A stretch of 64,000 nt of DNA from Mycolicibacterium sp. (GCA_020637165.1 JACJWN010000003.1:620001-684000); one strand, 5' to 3'; shown: positions 17,868 to 27,753, counted from the first letter of the stretch. A program made the numbers and translations. Notes: a model not told the origin generated them from the sequence alone.

Positions 17868-19889
17868 TTATTCGGGCGCTTTGACGAAGCCGTTCGCCTG
17901 GGCCAGTTCCTCGCTGGCGAACCAAACCTCAGGGAGGGTGTTTTCGTACAGCGCCGAATCCGGGGTGTAGTACAGGCCCGAATGGGTGTTGCCCTTGATC
18001 GAATAGCCTTCCGGCGCCTGGTAGGGGTCGGCCATCGGCAGGTGAATGGCCGGCCGCCACGGCTCCTCGGCCGGCTCCTCGCGACCGGCCTCCGGGCCTT
18101 CGGTCTCGACGACCGACTCCACCTCGACGACCTCTTCGACGATCTCGACGGCCCCGTCCGCATCATCGACGGCAGCGGTCCAGGTGCTGATCTCCTCGGC
18201 GGAATGCCGGCGACGGGGAGCATCCGTTTCGTCGAGATCCATCCGCCAGTTCGCCCCCGAGTCGCCGACCGAATGTCGCCCGAACTCGGGCAGCGGGGAG
18301 AACCAGTCGTCCGACTCCGCCGCCTCTGGGCGTCCTTCGGCGAGTTCGGCCTCGGTTGGAACCCGCGTCGGGGCAGTGTCGATCGCGTCCTCGTCGGACT
18401 CGAAAGCGGCCCGCTCGTCGGTGGTCTCCCCCGACGGCTGGGACCATCCGGAAGACCCGTAACCGGACTCCGCCCCCCGCTCCGACGGCCAGCGGTCGTC
18501 GCCGGACTCGGCCGCGTAGGTCTCCCGGGTCGCCGCCGGGCGGCCCGCACCGGGCTTGCGCAACACCCGGGCGCCGAGCAGACCGAGCAGCAGGAGCAGC
18601 GGGATGGCGATCAGCAGCCACCACCAGCCCCAGCCGCCCTTGCTGCCGGCCTCACCTGAAGACGAAGTGGCCGGCGTCTCGGCCACAGCCTCGGGCATTT
18701 CCAGACCCGACAGTGAGACAGCCAGATCCGCGGGATCCGAGCTGAACTCCTTGGTGGCCATGTTCCACGACAGCTCGCCGCCGCTGAACTTCTGGGTGAC
18801 CGTGTCGCCCTTGGCGGTTTGCTCACCGGTCGGCACACCCAGAGCACCGGTCGCGCCGCCCAACTTTTCCCAGCCCGCATTGATGGCCCCGCGAACCACG
18901 ACGGCGCCGGTGTCCGGTGTCCAGAAGATCACCGGCTTGTCCGGGGCGCTGAAAGCACTCATCCTGCTGTTGGGCACGCCCCCGTCGACCTCGGCCCCGG
19001 TCGGGTAGCCGAGATCACCGGTCGGACCGCCCAGCGATTCGTACTCGGAGAGGATCGCGCCGGTCACGGCATGCGCACCGGTCTGCGGGGAGTAGAAGAT
19101 CTTGCCGCCCGCGTAGCCCTGGGCCGCCCCGTCGTCACCGATCGCCGACTGCTCGCCCTGCCGCGCGCCGAGCGGGCCGCCGAGCCCACCGCTGGCCCGC
19201 CACGCGAGGCTGATCATCGTCGTGGGGTCCGCCGGAACCTCGAGGCCGGCGAGGCTGTCGGCAAGACCGGCCGGATCGGTGGTGAAGGTGTTGGTGACGT
19301 AGTTCCAGGTCACTTCGCCACCGGTGAACTTCTGGCTCACCAGATCGCCGTCATAGCGCTCATCCTCGACCGGAACGCCCAGAGCGCCGGCCGAACCGCC
19401 GAGCTTGTCCCAGGCCGCGTTGATGGCGCCGCGAACCGCCCAGGCGCCGGTGTCCGGCGTCCAGAAGATGGCCGGCTTGTCGCTGGCGTCGAAGGTGCTG
19501 ACCCGGCTGTCCGGACCGACGAGACCGGGAACCTCGTTGATGTTGGGGAATCCGAGATCGCTGTCGGCGGGCCCGCCGAGCGACTCGTACTTGTCCAGGA
19601 TCGCCCCGTACATCAGGTGCGCCCCGGCCGCCGGGGTGAAGAAGATCTTGCCGCCGGTGAACTTCTGGCCGTAACCGGCCCCGACCTCGTAGACCTCACC
19701 GTCCTTACCGCCTAGCACCGAATCGGCGCCACCGGCGGCGTCCCAGGCCTGATTGATCGCATCGGCCGCATCGCTCTCCGGCGTCGCCAGCGCGCTGGGC
19801 ACCGCGAGGGCTGCCACGGCGACGGTGGCGACCGCCCCCAACGTGAGGCGCCCCAAGGCCCGGTTCCGCCGATTAGCTACCCGCGTCAT
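17868..19889 (-). CDS. LGFP-repeat membrane-anchored envelope protein (Rv2721c-like)
   Basis: A 673-residue protein. It has a signal peptide at about 1-35 (cleavage near ALA|TPE). Two homologous halves of LGFP-type repeats follow at about 50-215 and 225-395, with motifs such as DLGFP, ALGVP and DLGYP, and ESLGGP and IFWTPDTGA recurring. A Gly/Trp-led membrane span lies at about 419-443. Next is an acidic cytoplasmic region rich in Glu, Asp and Ser. A conserved C-terminal motif (SIKGNTHSGLYYTPDSALY...EVWFASEELAQANGF) resembles the so-called sunset domain of ArfC. LGFP repeats are thought to bind the arabinogalactan/peptidoglycan layer. ATG 19889 is chosen because it begins the signal peptide. 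Confidence 0.88.
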   Translation of the reverse strand: MTRVANRRNRALGRLTLGAVATVAVAALAVPSALATPESDAADAINQAWDAAGGADSVLGGKDGEVYEVGAGYGQKFTGGKIFFTPAAGAHLMYGAILDKYESLGGPADSDLGFPNINEVPGLVGPDSRVSTFDASDKPAIFWTPDTGAWAVRGAINAAWDKLGGSAGALGVPVEDERYDGDLVSQKFTGGEVTWNYVTNTFTTDPAGLADSLAGLEVPADPTTMISLAWRASGGLGGPLGARQGEQSAIGDDGAAQGYAGGKIFYSPQTGAHAVTGAILSEYESLGGPTGDLGYPTGAEVDGGVPNSRMSAFSAPDKPVIFWTPDTGAVVVRGAINAGWEKLGGATGALGVPTGEQTAKGDTVTQKFSGGELSWNMATKEFSSDPADLAVSLSGLEMPEAVAETPATSSSGEAGSKGGWGWWWLLIAIPLLLLLGLLGARVLRKPGAGRPAATRETYAAESGDDRWPSERGAESGYGSSGWSQPSGETTDERAAFESDEDAIDTAPTRVPTEAELAEGRPEAAESDDWFSPLPEFGRHSVGDSGANWRMDLDETDAPRRRHSAEEISTWTAAVDDADGAVEIVEEVVEVESVVETEGPEAGREEPAEEPWRPAIHLPMADPYQAPEGYSIKGNTHSGLYYTPDSALYENTLPEVWFASEELAQANGFVKAPE

Positions 19890-20063
19890 GCACTTTTCTC
19901 CCGCGTTCGGTCGAGATTGGCCACAAACTCGATAATGGTGCTTAGCGTCACATATTTCCGCGCCAGCTAACCACGACACGCGGGGCGGACCTATGCCGGA
20001 ATCCGAATCGAGATAAAACCCGGATTGAATCGAAATAGCGGGCAGTGGCCCCTAGCGCAGCGT

Positions 20064-21224
20064 TCAGACCCCGAGACTGCGTCCGATGATCTCCTTCATG
20101 ATCTCGGTGGTCCCGCCGTAAATGGTCTGCACACGGGCGTCCAGAAAAGCACGGGCAACGTTATATTCACGCATATAGCCGTACCCGCCGTGGAGTTGCA
20201 CACACCGGTCGACCAGGCGGACCTGAGCCTCGGTGGTCCACCACTTGGCCATCGCCGCCTGATCGACGGTGAGCTTCTCCTCGAGGTGCAATTTGATGAA
20301 CTCGTCGACCATGATCCGCACCGCGGTGGCTTCCGTCGCCAATTCCGCCAGCAAAAATCTGCTGTTCTGGAACGAGCCGATAGGCTTGCCAAACGCCTTT
20401 CTTTCCTTGACGTAGCTAATTGTTTCATCAAGGACGGCCTCCATCGCGGCGGCGGCCATCACGGCAATCGACAGACGTTCCTGCGGCAGGTTCTGCATGA
20501 GGTAGATGAACCCCATGCCCTCCTCGCCGATCAGATTCTCGACGGGCACCCGCACGTCGGTGAAGGACAACTCGGCGGTGTCCTGGGCATCGAGTCCGAC
20601 CTTGTCCAGATGACGGCCGCGTTCGAAGCCCGCCATGCCGCGTTCGACACCGAGCAGGGAGAAGCCCTGCGCCCCCTTCTCGGGGTTGGTCTGGGCGACC
20701 ACGATCACCAGATCGGCGTTGATCCCGTTGGTGATGAAGGTCTTGGACCCGTTGAGGATGTAGTGGTCGCCCTCCCGGACGGCGCGGGTCTTGATGCCCT
20801 GCAGGTCACTACCGGTCCCCGGTTCGGTCATGGCGATCGCGGTGATCATCTCGCCGGTGCAGAACTGCGGCAGCCAGCGCTGTTTCTGCTCCTCGTTGGT
20901 CTGGTGCAACAGGTAGGGCGCAACGACGTCGTTGTGCAGGGAAAAACCCAGCCCGCTGTAGCGGCCGGCGACGGTCTCCTCGACAACGACGGTGTTGTAC
21001 CGGAAGTCGGGATCCCCCCCACCGCCGTACTGCTCCGGTACGGCCATACCGAGGAATCCTTGCTTGCCCGCCTCGAGCCAGACACCGCGGTCGACAATCT
21101 TGTCCTTCTCCCACTGGTCGTGGAAGGGCTTGACGTGCTTGTCGAGGAAAGCCCGGTAGGACTCCCGGAACAACTCGTGCTCGGGTTCGAAAATGGTACG
21201 GGTGTACTTCACGGCGTTGCCCAT
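20064..21224 (-). CDS. fadE20: Acyl-CoA dehydrogenase FadE20
   Basis: Catalyses FAD-dependent alpha,beta-dehydrogenation of an acyl-CoA, the first step of beta-oxidation; substrate range unknown. It has 386 residues, the same length as M. tuberculosis FadE20. Typical motifs are AIAMTEPGTGSDLQGIKT (FAD/substrate), YILNGSKTFITNG, ERKAFGKPIGSFQ, QLHGGYGYMREY and the C-terminal YGGTTEIMKEII. The base is probably the Glu of the GTTEI segment or an equivalent; not resolved by eye. ATG 21224 (MGNAVKYTRT) aligns with the homologue. A perfect palindromic operator lies 49 bases upstream. Confidence 0.95.
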   Translation of the reverse strand: MGNAVKYTRTIFEPEHELFRESYRAFLDKHVKPFHDQWEKDKIVDRGVWLEAGKQGFLGMAVPEQYGGGGDPDFRYNTVVVEETVAGRYSGLGFSLHNDVVAPYLLHQTNEEQKQRWLPQFCTGEMITAIAMTEPGTGSDLQGIKTRAVREGDHYILNGSKTFITNGINADLVIVVAQTNPEKGAQGFSLLGVERGMAGFERGRHLDKVGLDAQDTAELSFTDVRVPVENLIGEEGMGFIYLMQNLPQERLSIAVMAAAAMEAVLDETISYVKERKAFGKPIGSFQNSRFLLAELATEATAVRIMVDEFIKLHLEEKLTVDQAAMAKWWTTEAQVRLVDRCVQLHGGYGYMREYNVARAFLDARVQTIYGGTTEIMKEIIGRSLGV

Positions 21225-21266
21225 GACGGTGACCTCCGACGACGATGCTGCACTGGACCTGTTCCG

Positions 21267-21292
21267 AGGATAGACCAACCGGATGGTTGGTC
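21267..21292 (-). promoter_or_regulatory. Palindromic operator and -10 element upstream of fadE20
   Basis: GACCAACCGGATGGTTGGTC (21273-21292) is a perfect inverted repeat: 8-bp arms and a 4-bp centre, of the size bound by TetR-family dimers. On the minus strand TATCCT (21267-21272) follows directly as a -10, so a bound protein would cover the spacer between -35 and -10. No TetR-type gene is adjacent in the window. Confidence 0.7.
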
Positions 21293-21334
21293 ACCCGACC
21301 GTCCCCGACCGTCGGCTCTCCGGTGGGCGACCGA

Positions 21335-22759
21335 TCAGGCCGTTTCGTACCCGGCCACCGCCGCGGCCAGCGCCGCCGGCACCCGGGCTTTCACCCGGGT
21401 TCCGTCCGCGGTGTGCTCGGTGGCGTCGATTCGGCCCTCCTCGTGCAGCCGGGCCACCAGGTCACCGCGCGAGTAGGGAATGGTGACGTCGACGGCGACC
21501 TCACGGGGTTCGACCAGTTCCCCCAGCCGCCGACGAAGCCGGTCCAGACCTTCGCCGGTGCGCGCCGAGACGAACACCGCCCCGGGCAGGGCGCTGCGCA
21601 ACTGGGCCAGGGTCAGCGGAGATGCGGCATCGGACTTGTTCACCACCAGCAGCTCCGCTGCCGGCGGGGCGTGGTGGTCGGCCTGGACCTCGCGGATGAC
21701 CCGGTGAACCGCCTCGATCTGCGCCATCGGATTGACGTCGGAGCCGTCGACGACGTGCAGCAGCAGGTCGGCGTCGAGCACCTCCTCCAAGGTCGAGCGG
21801 AACGCCTCGACCAATTGGGTCGGCAGGTGCCGGACGAATCCGACGGTGTCGGTGAACACCACCGGCCGGCCGTCATCGAACTCGCCGCGGCGGGTGGTGG
21901 GATCCAGGGTGGCGAACAGAGCGTTCTGCACCAGCACTCCTGCCCCGGTCAGGGCGTTGAGGAGACTGGACTTGCCGGCGTTGGTGTAGCCGACGATCGC
22001 GATCGACGGCACCTCGCCGTGCAGCCGCCGGCTGCGCTGGGTGTCGCGGACCTGCTTCATGTCCTTGATCTCGCGGCGCAGCCGGGACATCCGCTCCCGG
22101 ATGCGGCGGCGGTCGGTCTCGATCTTGGTCTCGCCGGGCCCGCGGGTGCCGACCCCGCCGCCACTCCCGCCGGCCCGGCCGCCGGCCTGCCGGGACATCG
22201 ACTCACCCCAACCACGCAACCGCGGCAGCATGTACTGCATCTGCGCCAGCTCCACCTGCGCCTTGCCCTCCCGGCTGGTGGCGTGCTGAGCGAAGATGTC
22301 CAGGATCAACGCGGTGCGGTCGATGACCTTGACCTTGACGACCTTCTCCAGCGCGGTCAGCTGGGCGGGGCTCAACTCGCCGTCGCAGATGACGGTGTCG
22401 GCGCCGGTGGCGATAACGGTCTGGCGCAATTCGGCGGCCTTACCCGATCCGATGTAGGTCGCCGGGTCCGGCTTGTCCCTGCGCTGGATCATGCCCTCGA
22501 GGACCTCCGAGCCCGCGGTCTCGGCCAACGCGGCGAGTTCGGCGAGACTGGCGTCGGCGTCGGCGGCGCTGCCCTCGGTCCACACCCCGACCAGCACCAC
22601 TCGCTCCAGGCGCAGTTGCCGGTACTCGACCTCGGAGACGTCGGCGAGTTCGGTGGACAGTCCGGCGACGCGGCGCAGCGCGGCGCGGTCTTCGAGCGCT
22701 AGTTCACCGATGCTGGGCTCGGCGCCGACGGCGGGGCCGGTGTGATCAGGATCTGTCAT
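21335..22759 (-). CDS. hflX: Ribosome-associated GTPase HflX
   Basis: A 474-residue GTPase that binds 50S/70S ribosomes; in mycobacteria HflX is linked to ribosome dissociation, hypoxia and macrolide tolerance. It has the N-terminal HflX domain (about 50-215, including DPATYIGSGKAAEL) and the glycine-rich linker GRAGGSGGGVGTRGPGETK. The G domain carries G1 GYTNAGKS, G2 in the LDPTTR region, G3 DTVGF and G4 NKSD. ATG 22759. It is the last gene of a minus-strand run beginning with the DMT-type gene. Its own promoter is suggested by TAATAT upstream. Confidence 0.95.
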   Translation of the reverse strand: MTDPDHTGPAVGAEPSIGELALEDRAALRRVAGLSTELADVSEVEYRQLRLERVVLVGVWTEGSAADADASLAELAALAETAGSEVLEGMIQRRDKPDPATYIGSGKAAELRQTVIATGADTVICDGELSPAQLTALEKVVKVKVIDRTALILDIFAQHATSREGKAQVELAQMQYMLPRLRGWGESMSRQAGGRAGGSGGGVGTRGPGETKIETDRRRIRERMSRLRREIKDMKQVRDTQRSRRLHGEVPSIAIVGYTNAGKSSLLNALTGAGVLVQNALFATLDPTTRRGEFDDGRPVVFTDTVGFVRHLPTQLVEAFRSTLEEVLDADLLLHVVDGSDVNPMAQIEAVHRVIREVQADHHAPPAAELLVVNKSDAASPLTLAQLRSALPGAVFVSARTGEGLDRLRRRLGELVEPREVAVDVTIPYSRGDLVARLHEEGRIDATEHTADGTRVKARVPAALAAAVAGYETA

Positions 22760-22771
22760 GGCTGGTCTTCA

Positions 22772-22783
22772 CATGTTGACATG
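22772..22783. repeat. CATGT-TG-ACATG inverted repeat between dapF and hflX
   Basis: Short perfect inverted repeat 13 bases upstream of the hflX ATG, just downstream of a TAATAT -10-like element on the minus strand. It could be an operator or chance. Confidence 0.3.
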
Positions 22784-22838
22784 CTGATATTACGCGGCGC
22801 ACCCTGTTTTGCGTCCCGCGGAATCAACCCCGGGCCGA

Positions 22839-23708
22839 TCAAACCTGGGCCGCCCACCAGGCGTCGGACAATTCCCCCCGGGCCACCAAGACCGAGGGTC
22901 CACGCAGGAAACTGCCGGTATCGGTGATCTCCACGCCGACCTCGCCACCGGGAACCTGGATCCGCAGGGCGCCGGTCCGTTCGCCCTGGTGGTCGAGTGC
23001 CGCCACCGCGGCGGCGACGGTGCCGGTTCCGCAGGACCGGGTTTCGCCGACCCCGCGTTCGTGGACCCGCATCGCCACCGCCCCGTCGCGTACCGCGGTC
23101 AGCACCTCGATATTGACGCCCTGCGGGAACTGCCCGCGGTCGAACTCGACGGGCGCGCCGACGTCCAGGGCCGCCAGGCCGGCCTCGGTGAGGTCGGGGA
23201 CCAGGCAGGCCAGATGTGGATTGCCGACGTCGACCCCGAGTCCAGACAGCCGACGGCCGCCGACCGTCGCCGCACCGGGACCGAGCCGGTTCACTTTGCC
23301 CATGTCGACGGTCACCTCGGCGGCGAAGTCGTTGGCCGCGTGCACGATGACCGGCCGCGGTCCGGCCAGCGAGCCCACCACGAACGCGTCGCGCCCCTCC
23401 AGTCCGCTCGCGCGCAGGAAGTGCGCAAACACCCGCACTCCGTTGCCGCACATCTGCGCCACGGAACCGTCGGCGTTGCGGTAGTCCAGATACCAGTTGT
23501 CGGCCTCGACGCCCTCGGGCAGCCGTTCGATGATCCCGGCGTCCCGGGCGGCACCGGCGGTGATGACCCGCAAAACTCCGTCGGCGCCCAGACCGCGCCG
23601 CCGGTCGCACAATGCGCTCACCGCGGGAACACTCAGGTCGAGCCGAGCGTCGAGGTCGGGAAGCAGCACGAAATCGTTTTCGGTGCCGTGCCCCTTGGCG
23701 AAGATCAC
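22839..23708 (-). CDS. dapF: Diaminopimelate epimerase
   Basis: Interconverts LL- and meso-diaminopimelate for lysine and peptidoglycan. The 289-residue protein has the two-lobed DapF fold with both catalytic cysteines: AQMCGNGVR in the first lobe and [11 protein letters not shown] in the second. Other landmarks are [10 protein letters not shown] at the N-terminus, NADGSVA and VGNPHLA. The start is GTG 23708, four bases from the miaA stop, so the two are co-transcribed. dapA and dapB of the same pathway also lie in this window. Confidence 0.96.
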   Translation of the reverse strand: MIFAKGHGTENDFVLLPDLDARLDLSVPAVSALCDRRRGLGADGVLRVITAGAARDAGIIERLPEGVEADNWYLDYRNADGSVAQMCGNGVRVFAHFLRASGLEGRDAFVVGSLAGPRPVIVHAANDFAAEVTVDMGKVNRLGPGAATVGGRRLSGLGVDVGNPHLACLVPDLTEAGLAALDVGAPVEFDRGQFPQGVNIEVLTAVRDGAVAMRVHERGVGETRSCGTGTVAAAVAALDHQGERTGALRIQVPGGEVGVEITDTGSFLRGPSVLVARGELSDAWWAAQV

Positions 23709-23712
23709 CTGA

Positions 23713-24642
23713 TCAGAATACGTGCCGCCAATGCGTCAGCACGGCCTCGGCCAAGCCGCCGGAGGCTGCGTCCAGCCAGCGGATGCGGTGGTCGCGACGG
23801 AACCACGACCGCTGCCGTCGCACGTACCGGCGGGTTCCGACGAACGTCAGTTCCCGGGCCCGGTCGAGTTCGGCGTCTCCCCCGCCGGCGTCCAGCGCCT
23901 CGATCACCTGCGCGTAACCCAGCGCGCGGGCGGCGGTCACCCCGTCGCGCAGCCCGCAGTCCAGCAGCCCGCCAACCTCCTCGACCAGGCCGGCGTCGAA
24001 CATGGCCTGCGTACGCCGCGAGAGCCGGTCATCGAGGGCCTCGGTGGCCCAGTCCAGACCGACGATCGCGGTGTCCCATCGCGGTGCCCCGATGGTCGGC
24101 GCCGAGGCGGCGAAGGGCCGACCGGTCAATTCGACGACCTCCAGTGCCCGGACGATTCGGCGGCCGTCGGTGGCCAGGATCGACTCGGCGGCGACCGGGT
24201 CGCGGCGAGCCAGTTCGGCGTGTAAGGCGGCCGTGCCGACCTCTGCCAGGCGCCGCTCCCAGCGACCTCGGACCTCGGGATCGGTGGCGGGGAACTCCCA
24301 ACCGTCCAGCAGCGATTGCACGTACATCATCGAGCCGCCGACGATCACCGGCACCGCGCCGCGAGCCGCGATGGACTCGACGTCGGCGACGGCGGCCTTC
24401 TGGTAGCGGGCAACGGTGGCGGTCTCGGTGACGTCCAGAACGTCGAGCTGGTGGTGAGCGACCCCGTGGCGACTTGCCGACGGCACCTTCGCCGTTCCGA
24501 TATCCATCCCGCGGTACTGCTGCATGGCGTCGGCGTTGATCACCTCCACCGCGATCCGCCCGCTCAATCGCTCGGCCACCTTGAGCGCGAGTTCGGACTT
24601 TCCCGTTCCGGTCGGTCCGACGATCGCGATCGGCCGTGTCAC
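23713..24642 (-). CDS. miaA: tRNA dimethylallyltransferase MiaA
   Basis: Adds the dimethylallyl group to adenosine 37 of tRNAs reading UNN codons; MiaB, encoded 4 kb away, then methylthiolates it. The 309 residues include the P-loop [46 protein letters not shown] and [16 protein letters not shown] 24642 is chosen because it forms a GTGA overlap with the preceding stop and matches the short N-terminus of the M. tuberculosis protein; GTG 24651 is the alternative. Confidence 0.94.
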   Translation of the reverse strand: MTRPIAIVGPTGTGKSELALKVAERLSGRIAVEVINADAMQQYRGMDIGTAKVPSASRHGVAHHQLDVLDVTETATVARYQKAAVADVESIAARGAVPVIVGGSMMYVQSLLDGWEFPATDPEVRGRWERRLAEVGTAALHAELARRDPVAAESILATDGRRIVRALEVVELTGRPFAASAPTIGAPRWDTAIVGLDWATEALDDRLSRRTQAMFDAGLVEEVGGLLDCGLRDGVTAARALGYAQVIEALDAGGGDAELDRARELTFVGTRRYVRRQRSWFRRDHRIRWLDAASGGLAEAVLTHWRHVF

Positions 24643-25334
24643 GGCGTCCACGTACCGACGTAATACCCGACCCCGTAGGGCGCGCCGCGAGCGAATTCCC
24701 TTGCCGCCGATGGCCCGGGCTCGGCCAGTCCGGCAAGCACCTGGTAGGCCACCCTCCCGGAAATCCGGTCCGACAGCCCTGCCAGCTCGCCGGCGTCCCC
24801 GGCGGTCAGCGCGTCGTCCAGGGCGGACTGCAACGGCCCGGAATCCGGTTCGTAGCCGCCCGGGGCCGACGGGGTCAGCGTGGTGGCCCCGTCGGCCACC
24901 ACCAGGACTCCGGTCGGAACATCACTGGCGTCGATCTCCTGCCGCAGGGCCCGGCCGAAGCCCAGCGCTGCCTCGGCGTCGTGGTCGGCGGCGTAGACCC
25001 GAACCTGCACGGCGGCCGAGGGGTTGACCTGCCCGCGCAGCCAGCCGGCGAACAGCGCGCACAACGGCAACGCGGTGACCACCGAGTCGGCCTCCGGCGA
25101 CAGTGCCACCGGGACGTCGACGCCGTAACCCGCGTAAGTGCCGCGGCTTTCGGGACCGAGCACCGCGTCCGCGGTTCCCACGCCGAGCGCGATCCAGAAC
25201 TGCGGCAGGGTGGCCGCGGCTGCCACCGCCGCATCGCGGAAACCGGCGACCTCGGCGGCGGCTGCACCTGCCAACTCCGGTATCAGTACGGGAGCGGAGG
25301 GAGTCATTGCGATGGCCGCCAGCACGGCCTCCAC
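24639..25334 (-). CDS. LigB-like (class III extradiol dioxygenase-fold) protein (Rv2728c-like)
   Basis: An Ala-rich protein of up to 231 residues. The N-terminus [13 protein letters not shown] followed by [22 protein letters not shown] resembles the LigB-type extradiol dioxygenase fold. The first His pair of true dioxygenases is missing (PSAPVLIPE has no His), so it is probably not an active ring-cleaving enzyme. Later motifs are [11 protein letters not shown] and [12 protein letters not shown]. The start could be GTG 25334, GTG 25325 or ATG 25307. It sits in an operon with miaA (GTGA overlap) and an exporter. Confidence 0.78.
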   Translation of the reverse strand: MEAVLAAIAMTPSAPVLIPELAGAAAAEVAGFRDAAVAAAATLPQFWIALGVGTADAVLGPESRGTYAGYGVDVPVALSPEADSVVTALPLCALFAGWLRGQVNPSAAVQVRVYAADHDAEAALGFGRALRQEIDASDVPTGVLVVADGATTLTPSAPGGYEPDSGPLQSALDDALTAGDAGELAGLSDRISGRVAYQVLAGLAEPGPSAAREFARGAPYGVGYYVGTWTP

Positions 25335-25335
25335 G

Positions 25336-26232
25336 CTAGCGGCCGACGGGCGAACCCTGAGCAGCGCCGAGCGAAGATGCGCCCGTCGCTTCGCTTCGCG
25401 CCAGGGCCGCGGTGGCGACCACCATGGTGGCCACCGAGGCCAGCAACAGCACCCAGCCGTCCGGACCTGGGCGCACGGATTCGCCGAGCACTGCGATGCC
25501 CAGCACCGAGGCGACCACCGGTTCGGCGACGGTCATGGTGGGCAGCGACGCGGCCAACGAACCGGCCCGGAACGAAGACTGCTGCCATGCCGTCGCCGCG
25601 ACGGCCACCACGGCCCAGGCGTACAACTCCGGCGCGGTCAGCACCGCCATTGGTCCGTGCTCGAGGCGCCCGACCACGCCCTTGGTCAGAACGGCGAACA
25701 CCCCCCACAACGAGCCGGACACCAGGCCCAGCAGCACCGCGGCGGCCGGGCGGCCGGCCAGCGCCCGGGCGCCGGCGACGCACGCCAGCAGGGCCGGGGC
25801 CATAACCGCGATGACCACGGCCCACACCTCGAACCCTGCGCGGGAGTGGCCCGCGGTGGGATTGCCGACGGTGACGATTACGGCGACGGAGGCAGCCAGC
25901 AGTGCTGCCCACAGCCATTCCGGGCGACTGACCCGCCGGCCTGCGCGGTGGGCGTTGATCGGCAGCGCGAAAAGCAGCGAAGTGACCAGCAGCGCCTGCA
26001 CCAGCAGCACCGAACCCAGTCCGAGTGCGGCGGCCTGCAAGCCGAAGCCAACCGCGGAGATCGCGCTGCCCAGCCACCACTGACGGTCCTTGAGCAGCCG
26101 GAGGAATAAATCGAGGTACCCGACCGGCTCGTCGGTGACCGTATGCGCCGAACGCTGGTGGATGACATCGCCCACGGCAATGAACAGGGCCGCGCCCAGC
26201 GCCAGCAGAGCGGCGATATCGGACCTGGCCAC
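25336..26232 (-). CDS. DMT-family membrane transporter-like protein (Rv2729c-like)
   Basis: A 298-residue protein with about nine to ten hydrophobic segments from residue 7 onward. These include IAALLALGAALFIAVGDVIHQ, ALGLGSVLLVQALLVTSLLFALP and the final EPVVASVLGIAVLGESVRPG motif typical of drug/metabolite exporters. Substrate unknown. GTG 26232 (VARSDIAALL) is chosen over upstream starts because of GAGGAGGGCAG directly before it and agreement with the length of Rv2729c. It is the first gene of the minus-strand operon running to hflX and divergent from the DUF349 gene. Confidence 0.85.
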   Translation of the reverse strand: MARSDIAALLALGAALFIAVGDVIHQRSAHTVTDEPVGYLDLFLRLLKDRQWWLGSAISAVGFGLQAAALGLGSVLLVQALLVTSLLFALPINAHRAGRRVSRPEWLWAALLAASVAVIVTVGNPTAGHSRAGFEVWAVVIAVMAPALLACVAGARALAGRPAAAVLLGLVSGSLWGVFAVLTKGVVGRLEHGPMAVLTAPELYAWAVVAVAATAWQQSSFRAGSLAASLPTMTVAEPVVASVLGIAVLGESVRPGPDGWVLLLASVATMVVATAALARSEATGASSLGAAQGSPVGR

Positions 26233-26400
26233 CTGCCCTCCTCTCCCACTCGGGGTCGACGGCCCCGCAACGCCACCGTCCGGGCAACCGTCAACCGACC
26301 AACCCGTCGGCGCGCCCACCGGCGAACTGGTTCAATAAAACACGTCGCCCGCCGGATCCCGGTGGGTGGCGACGCAACTGGCGCCGCTTCGCGCGGCAGA

Positions 26401-26417
26401 GCGCGGCGACGCCGCGC
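26401..26417 (+). repeat. GC palindrome next to the DUF349 ribosome binding site
   Basis: GCGCGGCGACGCCGCGC is a perfect palindrome about a single A, ending where the GGAGG ribosome binding site of the DUF349 gene begins. It follows a GCCGC-TTCGC-GCGGC hairpin. It could form a leader structure affecting translation. Confidence 0.35.
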
Positions 26418-26433
26418 GGAGGGTAGGTGAGCC

Positions 26434-27753
26434 ATGACCGGTGATGACGCACGCACCGAGGAGACCCCCCGGCCCGCTCCCCGGCCGGGTCCGGCACGGC
26501 CCGTCCCCCGTCCGCACCCCCCCGCCGTCCCGGTGCCGGCCCACAGCGATCCCAAGAAGTTCGGCAGGGTCGCCGAGGACGGCACTGTTTTCCTGGTCAC
26601 CTCCAACGGCGAGCGGGTCATAGGCTCCTGGCAGGCCGGTGACCCCGATGCCGCCTTCGACCATTTCGGCCGGCGCTTCGATGACCTGGCCACCGAGGTC
26701 GCGTTGATGGAGGCCCGGTTGGCATCGGGCACCGGAGACGCCCGCAAAATCAAGGCCGCCGCCGCGGGATTGGCCGAATCCCTTTCCACCGCCAGCGTTC
26801 TCGGTGACGTCGACGCGCTGGCCCGCCGTCTGGCCACCATCACCCAACAGGCCGACGAGACGGCCCAGGCCGAGCGGGCCCGCCGCGACGAACACCGTGC
26901 CGCGCAGACCGCGCGCAAAGAGGCGCTGGCAGTCGAAGCCGAGGAACTGGCCGCCAACTCCACACAGTGGAAGTCCGCCGGGGACCGGATGCGGGTGATC
27001 CTCGAGGAGTGGCGGACCATCACCGGCCTGGATCGCAAGACCGACGACGCGCTCTGGAAGAGGTACTCGGCGGCCCGCGACGCGTTCAACCGCCGCCGCG
27101 GCACGCACTTCGCCGAACTCGACCGCGAGCGGGCCGGGATCCGGGAGACCAAGGAGAAACTGTGCGCCCGCGCCGAGGAGCTGTCGGGATCCACCGACTG
27201 GAACGCCACCGCGGCGGCGTTCCGCGGGTTGCTCGCCGAGTGGAAGTCCGCCGGCCGCGCGTCCAAGGACGGCGACGAGGCGCTGTGGCAGCGGTTCAAG
27301 GCCGCCCAGGACGCGTTCTTCGCCGCACGCAACGCGATGAACGCCGAGCGTGACGCCGAGTTCACCGCCAACGGCGAGGCCAAGGAACGGCTGCTGGCCG
27401 AGGCCGAGAAGATCGACGTTGCCAACCCGGCGGCGGCCCGGGCAGCACTGCGCGCCATCACCGACAAGTGGGACGCCATCGGCAGGGCGCCCCGGGACCA
27501 GACCCCCGAGCTGGAGCGGCGTTTGAAGGCGGTGGAGAAAAAAGTCCGCGACGCCGTCGACGCCAGCCGGATCGACCCGGAGGCCCAGGCCCGCGCCGAG
27601 CAGTTCCGCGCTCGCGCCGAACAGTTCGAACGCCAGGCCGAGAAGGCCGCGGCCGGCGGCAGGGACAAAGAGGCCGAGCAGGCCCGGGCCAGCGCCGCGC
27701 AATGGCGCGAGTGGGCCGCCGCCGCCGCGAAGGCCCTCACCAGACGGCGCTGA
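26434..27753 (+). CDS. DUF349 repeat protein (Rv2731-like)
   Basis: A 439-residue, highly charged, largely helical protein. After a Pro-rich N-terminus (about 1-38) comes a conserved [29 protein letters not shown] segment (ends given). Three or more DUF349 repeats follow from about 170 to 385, each with a W-K-S-A-G or W-x-x-I-G signature and an LW-R/K-x-A-x-D-AF motif ([26 protein letters not shown]). The C-terminus is a long coiled coil of Glu, Ala and Arg. Probably a cytoplasmic scaffold or RNA/ribosome-associated protein; function not established. ATG 26434. Confidence 0.88.
   Translation: MTGDDARTEETPRPAPRPGPARPVPRPHPPAVPVPAHSDPKKFGRVAEDGTVFLVTSNGERVIGSWQAGDPDAAFDHFGRRFDDLATEVALMEARLASGTGDARKIKAAAAGLAESLSTASVLGDVDALARRLATITQQADETAQAERARRDEHRAAQTARKEALAVEAEELAANSTQWKSAGDRMRVILEEWRTITGLDRKTDDALWKRYSAARDAFNRRRGTHFAELDRERAGIRETKEKLCARAEELSGSTDWNATAAAFRGLLAEWKSAGRASKDGDEALWQRFKAAQDAFFAARNAMNAERDAEFTANGEAKERLLAEAEKIDVANPAAARAALRAITDKWDAIGRAPRDQTPELERRLKAVEKKVRDAVDASRIDPEAQARAEQFRARAEQFERQAEKAAAGGRDKEAEQARASAAQWREWAAAAAKALTRRR

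Noticed and set aside
20025-21476. A 483-codon plus-strand frame opposite fadE20.
   Set aside because: Antisense shadow: fadE20 matches a known family along its full length.
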